A stretch of 34,056 nucleotides of DNA. Source: Acidobacteriota bacterium (GTDB lineage: Bacteria > Acidobacteriota > Terriglobia > Acidiferrales > UBA7541). Both the position numbers and the translations under genes were made by a program. Positions 29,680 to 34,056 of the stretch are shown in pieces; within the stretch, counting starts at the first letter, position 1, and the number at the start of each line of letters is the position of its first letter. The DNA is taken from positions 1-34,056 of the forward strand of contig PMUS01000036.1 in the NCBI GenBank assembly GCA_003166795.1. The letters run 5' to 3'. Below the pieces are notes generated by a model that had not been told where the DNA came from, made no database searches, and saw nothing but the letters and a program-made list of their open reading frames with translations.

Positions 29680-31179
29680 TTAAGCAATCGCCGGGTGCTT
29701 CCTGCCAAAGCCAGTCGCGCGTTCGAACGCGTGCGCCATTTGCAAGACGCTGAAATCTTGCTTGTCGCGGCCGACGATCTGCACGCCGACAGGAAGTCCC
29801 TCCGGCGTGAAGCCGGCCGGCACCGAGGCCGCTGGATTCCCCGTTGCCGAGATGTACCAGCAGGATTTCATCCAGTCTATGTAGTTGTCGAACTTCACGC
29901 CCGCGATCTCCGTTGGATATGGCGTGTTGACGTCGAACGGCGGCAACTGCGTGGTGGGCAGAACGAAGTATTCGTATTTTTCGAGGAACGCCTGAAAGCG
30001 CCGCCAGACCTGGCCGTGGGCGGTCTCGGCGCGCGCGACATCCGTGCCCGTCAGCCGCAGACCTTCCTCGATCTCACCTTTCAGCGTGTCCTTGAAAGCG
30101 TCTGGGTGCTCGCGCAATCGCTCGCCATAGGTATTCGCCGAATTCCACGCGCGCAGCGTGCGAAAGGAGATCTCGGCGGGGGCGAAGTCCGGCTCCGCCT
30201 GCTCCACGATGCAGCCCAAGGATTCAAATGTCTTGCGATGCGCGTCCACCACGGTGCGCACACGCGGATCGAAGGGCACGCCGCCAAGGTCCTTGAACCA
30301 TGCTACCCGCACGCCGCGGAAATTGCGGTCGAGCGGGCGTGCGAAAAGCTCACCCGGTTCGTTGATGGAGAGCGGCGCGCGCGAATCGGGCCCCGCGATC
30401 GTGCTTAGCACCAGGGCAAGGTCGGCCACCGAACGCCCCAGGCATCCGGAGGTGCTCAGCGTTGACCACCCGAACGCCGCTTTCGGATTCGGCACCCGGC
30501 CGATTGAAGGCCGGAAGCCGACTACGTTGCAGAATGCGGCGGGATTGCGCAGCGAACCTCCGGTATCGGAGCCAGTCGCAACGGGTACGAGGCCGCAGGC
30601 CAACGCGACGGCGGCGCCGCCGGAAGATCCGCCGCATGTCTTCGTCAAGTCGTAGGGATTGTGCGTCGCGCCGAAGACTGCGTTGAACGTCTGCGATCCC
30701 GAACCGAATTCCGGCGTGTTGGTTTTGCCGATAGTGATCGCGCCCGCACGCCGAATCCGATCAACAACAATGTCATCTTCGGTGGGGATGTAGTCTTTGT
30801 AGAGCGGCGACCCAAATGTCGTGCGAATGCCGCGGGTTTCGAACAGGTCTTTGTGCGCGACCGGCAGACCGTGCAGCGGCCCCAAAGTCTCGTTGTGCGC
30901 CTGCATCTCATCGGCCTTCGCGGCAGCGGCGGCGGCCATTTCCGGCACGAGGGTCACGATGGCGTTGACCTGCGGGTTTACACGCTCGATCTGCTTCAAA
31001 TGCGCGGCCAGCGCTTCGCGCGCCGAAAGCTTTTTCGCGCGGATCAGCCGGGCCATATCCACGGTGCTCATAAAGCAAACGGAGGAAGCGGCGGCCTGAG
31101 CCTCCAGAGCGCTCTCGAGGAGAGGCACGGCGGCCATTCCAAGCAGGACTTCGCGCCGGGTTAGATGATCCTCGCTCAT
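29680..31179 (-). CDS. Tat-exported amidase-signature enzyme
   Basis: This 499-residue enzyme begins with a twin-arginine signal (LTRREVLLG then AAVPLLESALEAQAAA). The catalytic triad is complete: Lys110 in PVAHKDLF, Ser185 in GGSSGG and Ser209 in SDTGGS, with the standard spacings of 75 and 24. It should hydrolyse an amide or related bond in the periplasm; the substrate is unknown. The frame is open to 31308, but ATG 31179 fits the Tat signal. TGATAGACT on the minus strand ends 7 nt before this ATG, suggesting a leaderless transcript. It is divergent from the alpha/beta hydrolase gene and separated from the M42 gene by a region holding repeats. Confidence 0.9.
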   Translation of the reverse strand: MSEDHLTRREVLLGMAAVPLLESALEAQAAASSVCFMSTVDMARLIRAKKLSAREALAAHLKQIERVNPQVNAIVTLVPEMAAAAAAKADEMQAHNETLGPLHGLPVAHKDLFETRGIRTTFGSPLYKDYIPTEDDIVVDRIRRAGAITIGKTNTPEFGSGSQTFNAVFGATHNPYDLTKTCGGSSGGAAVALACGLVPVATGSDTGGSLRNPAAFCNVVGFRPSIGRVPNPKAAFGWSTLSTSGCLGRSVADLALVLSTIAGPDSRAPLSINEPGELFARPLDRNFRGVRVAWFKDLGGVPFDPRVRTVVDAHRKTFESLGCIVEQAEPDFAPAEISFRTLRAWNSANTYGERLREHPDAFKDTLKGEIEEGLRLTGTDVARAETAHGQVWRRFQAFLEKYEYFVLPTTQLPPFDVNTPYPTEIAGVKFDNYIDWMKSCWYISATGNPAASVPAGFTPEGLPVGVQIVGRDKQDFSVLQMAHAFERATGFGRKHPAIA

Positions 31180-31186
31180 GGGCGTG

Positions 31187-31195
31187 AGTCTATCA
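31187..31195 (-). promoter_or_regulatory. Extended -10-like promoter of the Tat amidase, leaderless type
   Basis: TGATAGACT on the minus strand (TGn + TAGACT) ends 7 nt before the ATG at 31179. The arrangement matches the TAnnnT position typical of leaderless genes. Confidence 0.45.
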
Positions 31196-31232
31196 CGCAG
31201 CGGAATTCGCAAACGGCTGGCCGGACGCGCGG

Positions 31233-31241
31233 TGGTATACT
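31233..31241 (+). promoter_or_regulatory. Extended -10 promoter of the alpha/beta hydrolase
   Basis: TGGTATACT (TGn + TATACT) lies 33 nt upstream of ATG 31275. This leaves room for a leader that contains the AGAAGGAG ribosome-binding site. Confidence 0.5.
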
Positions 31242-31274
31242 CCCGCGGCACGGCGACAGAAGGAGACGAATCCA

Positions 31275-32255
31275 ATGAGCGAAGCAAGCGCAACAAAGAG
31301 CAATCCACTCGATCCAGCGGCGTTCAGGCCCGCGGCAATCTCCGCGGAGACACTCGCGGCCAACGAAGCATTCCGGAAAGCGATGTCCGGCGGGCCGGAC
31401 TGGTGGGACATTGGCGCGCAGGCCTATCGCGATGCCATGGCCAGCGGCCGAGGGGGATTTCCGCCGCCGGAAAAATCTCCGCGAGCGCGCAGCATACAAA
31501 TTGACGGCAAGGGCGGGCACAAAGTGGAGCTGCGCGTAATCGCGCCGGAACGTGCGAAGGGCGTTTACATGCACATCCACGGCGGAGGCCTGGTATTCGG
31601 GTCCGCGGCGAACCAGGACCCAATGCTCGAGCGCGTCGTGGCGAGCACGGGAATGGCGTGCGCGAGCGTGGAGTACCGGCTTGCGCCCGAAAATCCGTAC
31701 CCTGCTGCGTGGGACGATTGCGAATCGGCGGCGGTCTGGCTGGTGAAGAACGCGAAATCCGAATTCGGCACCGATGTGCTGACGATCGGCGGCGAATCGG
31801 CGGGCGGCACTCTTGCCGCAGCGACCCTGCTTCGCATGCGCGACCGGCACAACTACACGGGATTCCGCTCGGCGAATCTCGCATATGGAGTCTTCGATTC
31901 GTCCATGACCCCAAGCCAAAGACACTCGCCTGAAAAGGGCATACTCGTCGGTCGAATCGGCATCCAGAAATTCAGCGAAGCCTATCTGCCGAAGGGCGTG
32001 GACCCGCGCGATCCGGACGTCTCACCGCTGTACGCCGACCTGAAAAACATGCCGCCGGCGATCTTTACCATTGGAACCATCGATCCGCTGCTGGACGACA
32101 CGCTTTTCCTCTACTCGCGGTGGATTGCGGCGGGAAATGAAGCGGAGCTGGCGGTTTATTCGGGCGCGCCGCACGCGTTCAACATTTTCCCGCTGCCGCA
32201 GGGACCTGCCGCCAACGCGCGGATTGATGGATTTCTGAAGCGCGCTATTTCCTGA
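31275..32255 (+). CDS. Alpha/beta hydrolase, hormone-sensitive-lipase (HSL) family esterase
   Basis: This 326-residue protein has the HSL-family oxyanion motif HGGG (residues 102-105, in [10 protein letters not shown]) and the nucleophile elbow GGESAGG (Ser175). The probable catalytic Asp lies in TIDPLLDD, and the His in GAPHAFN near the C-terminus. [18 protein letters not shown] is another family signature. Members hydrolyse short- to medium-chain esters. No signal peptide is seen, so it is probably cytoplasmic. AGAAGGAG lies 8 nt before the ATG. It is transcribed alone, divergent from the Tat amidase, and converges on the DUF1223 gene with a 23-nt gap. Confidence 0.92.
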   Translation: MSEASATKSNPLDPAAFRPAAISAETLAANEAFRKAMSGGPDWWDIGAQAYRDAMASGRGGFPPPEKSPRARSIQIDGKGGHKVELRVIAPERAKGVYMHIHGGGLVFGSAANQDPMLERVVASTGMACASVEYRLAPENPYPAAWDDCESAAVWLVKNAKSEFGTDVLTIGGESAGGTLAAATLLRMRDRHNYTGFRSANLAYGVFDSSMTPSQRHSPEKGILVGRIGIQKFSEAYLPKGVDPRDPDVSPLYADLKNMPPAIFTIGTIDPLLDDTLFLYSRWIAAGNEAELAVYSGAPHAFNIFPLPQGPAANARIDGFLKRAIS

Positions 32256-32278
32256 GGAAGGTTTTTCCCTGAGTTGAG

Positions 32279-33145
32279 TTACGAACCGCTGCCGGGCGCG
32301 GAGAGGTTGATCGCGGCCGCGCCCAGGATATGGCCGCTGCCGCGCGATTGAACGAAAACGACCGCGCGGAGATTCTCGCGTTTCCAGCTCTTTCCAAGCT
32401 TCAGGTCCGGCTCCGCCGAAAATGATCCGGCGGAATTCACGCGCCCGAGAACTCGCATTTCGCGCACCACGGCTCGGTGGCCCAATTGCGCGCCGGCGTT
32501 CTCGCCGCGCGTGACGTTCGAAGACAGACCATTCTCGGTGATCGCTAGAACCATGTCCGCGCCTTCCCGCGCGTTCCAATTCGCAATCGGTTCCAGGCGA
32601 ACGCGCAAAGCCGCGGTGTCCAGCCCGGCCTTGGAATCCTGCCTCTGCTCGAGCGCTACCGTTACTTTTGGAGTTCGCGAGGATTTCGCGATGGCCGCCA
32701 GCGCATTGCGCTCGTCGTTCCCAACGAATTCCGTCGCGCCGTCCACGATCATTTGCGGCGTGTAGGCGGTCTTGGCGTGAAGCTCCCGGACGTAGTCGGA
32801 CTGCCTCTCGGTGAATTGCGCGGACGAAAAGGGATCCATCCAGCCCTCGCCGTTCCAGTAGTCCACGTGCTGCTCCAGAGCGATGATCTGTGCGCCGGCG
32901 ACCGGCTGGGTTTGTTCCAGGCGCGCGAGCAAGCGGTCCGCGGGAGGGCAACTCGAGCAACCTTCGGAGGTGAAAAGTTCGACCACCACGGGACTTGCAC
33001 CCGGCGCAGTGCGGGGTTCCACTTGGGCGTCTTGGCCTGCTGCGCCCGGCGCGCCGCCTGCGGCTGCACGGCCGGAGGCCATCCAAAGGCAAGCGAGTCC
33101 GAGCATCGCGAACAATGCCAAGCCGGCAAGGAATGAGATTTTCAT
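32279..33145 (-). CDS. DUF1223-family secreted thioredoxin-like protein
   Basis: This 288-residue protein has a signal peptide (residues about 4-28, then a low-complexity Gly/Ala stretch). The domain starts at VVVELFTSEGCSSCPPAD, with Cys63 and Cys66, which is the DUF1223 signature. EQHVDYWNGEGWMDPFSS and YTPQMIVDGATEFVGND are further family segments. The fold is thioredoxin-like, and a CSSC pair of this kind could be redox-active, but the family function is not established. The upstream region is shared with the divergent PAS sensor gene. AGGGG lies just before the ATG at 33145. Confidence 0.87.
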   Translation of the reverse strand: MKISFLAGLALFAMLGLACLWMASGRAAAGGAPGAAGQDAQVEPRTAPGASPVVVELFTSEGCSSCPPADRLLARLEQTQPVAGAQIIALEQHVDYWNGEGWMDPFSSAQFTERQSDYVRELHAKTAYTPQMIVDGATEFVGNDERNALAAIAKSSRTPKVTVALEQRQDSKAGLDTAALRVRLEPIANWNAREGADMVLAITENGLSSNVTRGENAGAQLGHRAVVREMRVLGRVNSAGSFSAEPDLKLGKSWKRENLRAVVFVQSRGSGHILGAAAINLSAPGSGS

Positions 33146-33332
33146 TCGACCCCTGACTGTAGTTTACACCGGTTCGCGACTCATTGGATGTGTCGAAGGG
33201 CTCGAGCTTCACCACCATACGTGTGGACTGTTGGTAAGCAGGGCACAGGATTGCCATGTGTACTGTTCTGCACAGTGCCCGATGGCCCAGCCGAAAGAGA
33301 CTAGATCGATGTAAGTACTCACTAGATTCGTC

Positions 33333-34056
33333 ATGAAATCCCCTTCCACCGAGCCGAAGACGAAAGGCGCTGACGCCCTGTCCGCGCCTAAGCCCCCACC
33401 GCTTCGCCTGCGAAAAAACGACGAAGGAAACCTGCACTATCGAGCCCTGCTCGAAGCGGCGCCTGACGCCATGGTCATCGTGAACCAGGCCGGTGAAATC
33501 GTCCTACTGAATCTCCAAGCTGAAAAGCAGTTCGGATATCGCCGCGATGAACTGCTGGGTCAGAAGGTGAAGAACATTATTCCGGAAGGCTTCGCGGAGC
33601 GGTTGGTCGCGGACGCTCTCAGGTCCGCCGAAGACGCGCTGGCGCAGCAGATCGGCAAGGGGATTGAACTCATCGGGCGGCGGAAGGATGGAAGCGAATT
33701 TCCCATCGAGATCATGTTGAGCCCGCTGGAAAGCGCCGAGGGAATCCTGGTGACGGCGGCGATCCGCGACATCACCGTGCGCAAGGCCGCGGAAAAACAT
33801 CTGGCGCAGATGGAGAGCAGGTACCGCGGGCTGCTGGAGGCGGCTCCAGATGCGATGGTGGTGGTAAACCGGAGGGGAGAAATCGTCCTGCTAAATGTTC
33901 AAGCGGAGAAACAGTTCGGATACCACCGCGACGAACTCGTAGGGCAAAGGATGAAAAACATCATCCCGGAAGGTTTCGCGGAACGGCTGATCTCGGATGG
34001 TCTTCGATCCCCGGAAGACGCGTTGGCGCAGCAGATCGGCACGGGAATTGAGCTCA
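33333..34056 (+). CDS. Sensor protein with tandem near-identical PAS domains (C-terminus beyond window)
   Basis: The 241 residues seen contain a basic, Pro-rich start (1-36) and then a PAS domain: LLEAAPDAMVIVNQAGEIVLLN, QAEKQFGYRRDELLGQ and RRKDGSEFPIEIMLSPLE, ending in AAIRDIT. A second copy begins exactly 128 codons later; over the 75 residues that can be compared, 62 are identical. PAS domains bind small ligands or mediate signalling contacts. The remainder is probably a histidine kinase or cyclase output, but that lies outside the window. There is no membrane segment in the seen part, so it is probably cytoplasmic. ATG 33333 has no strong Shine-Dalgarno sequence. It is divergent from the DUF1223 gene. 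Confidence 0.85.
   Translation, partial: MKSPSTEPKTKGADALSAPKPPPLRLRKNDEGNLHYRALLEAAPDAMVIVNQAGEIVLLNLQAEKQFGYRRDELLGQKVKNIIPEGFAERLVADALRSAEDALAQQIGKGIELIGRRKDGSEFPIEIMLSPLESAEGILVTAAIRDITVRKAAEKHLAQMESRYRGLLEAAPDAMVVVNRRGEIVLLNVQAEKQFGYHRDELVGQRMKNIIPEGFAERLISDGLRSPEDALAQQIGTGIEL

Noticed and set aside
33262..33276. ACTGT-TCTGC-ACAGT dyad, reminiscent of a LexA box
   Set aside because: The CTGT/ACAG spacing is 5 nt rather than 8, and the adjacent genes are not SOS genes.

Overview
The window is GC-rich (by eye about 60 percent), densely coded, and comes from a Gram-negative, outer-membrane-bearing bacterium. It has LptD, Tat- and lipoprotein-type secretion signals, a YibQ-type divergent polysaccharide deacetylase, a Crp/Fnr regulator, a gluconate-dehydrogenase-like GMC enzyme with its Tat-exported small subunit, an RDD membrane protein, and a RAYT transposase between REP-type hairpins. 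This mix and the short intergenic gaps suggest Acidobacteriota. That assignment is an inference from gene content; no rRNA or tRNA gene is present to confirm it.

Layout. 1-1639 (minus): GMC oxidoreductase (cut by the window edge) and its subunit 3. 1803-2384: RAYT transposase between two nested pairs of inverted REP-like hairpins. 2415-5846 (minus): large membrane GAF-GGDEF-HD-GYP protein for c-di-GMP turnover. 6115-7602: gltX. 7615-7770: tail of a dead IS5-family transposase. 7824-8768: Asp-box beta-propeller protein. 8830-10838 (minus): ccdA, a TlpA-like lipoprotein and a free DsbD alpha domain, a DsbD split into three genes. 11197-14148: tightly overlapping operon of CDP-alcohol phosphatidyltransferase, HAD phosphatase, PAP2/IPC-synthase-like membrane protein and a small secreted protein. 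14145-17895 (minus): lptD and an amidase. 18161-19807: zinc-ribbon RDD protein, then a Crp/Fnr regulator. 19939-21495: B12-binding-type radical SAM enzyme behind a perfect 16-bp palindrome. 21632-24082: an S41/CtpA-like protein lacking its catalytic Ser and Lys, followed by a YibQ-like deacetylase. 24150-25172: small membrane protein and a VapC/Phd toxin-antitoxin pair (minus). 25481-25966: TPR protein. 26164-31179 (minus): deoxynucleoside kinase, an exported tandem-M42 peptidase (one dead half, one complete half) and a Tat-exported amidase. 31275-32255: HSL-type alpha/beta hydrolase. 32279-33145 (minus): DUF1223 protein. 33333-end: start of a sensor protein with two almost identical tandem PAS domains.

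How the genes fit together. Much of the window serves the envelope: LPS export (lptD), periplasmic thiol chemistry (split DsbD), phospholipid headgroup chemistry (the 11197-13594 operon), the CtpA-like/YibQ pair, and several exported hydrolases. Signalling is represented by the c-di-GMP protein, the Crp/Fnr regulator and the PAS sensor. Two themes stand out. First, pseudoenzymes: the S41 protein has lost two catalytic residues, and half of the tandem M42 protein has lost most metal ligands. Second, promoters: several genes have extended -10 elements of the TGnTAnnnT type, and two of these lie only 7-8 nt from the start codon, which implies leaderless mRNAs.

No CRISPR array, prophage, complete insertion sequence or RNA gene was found.
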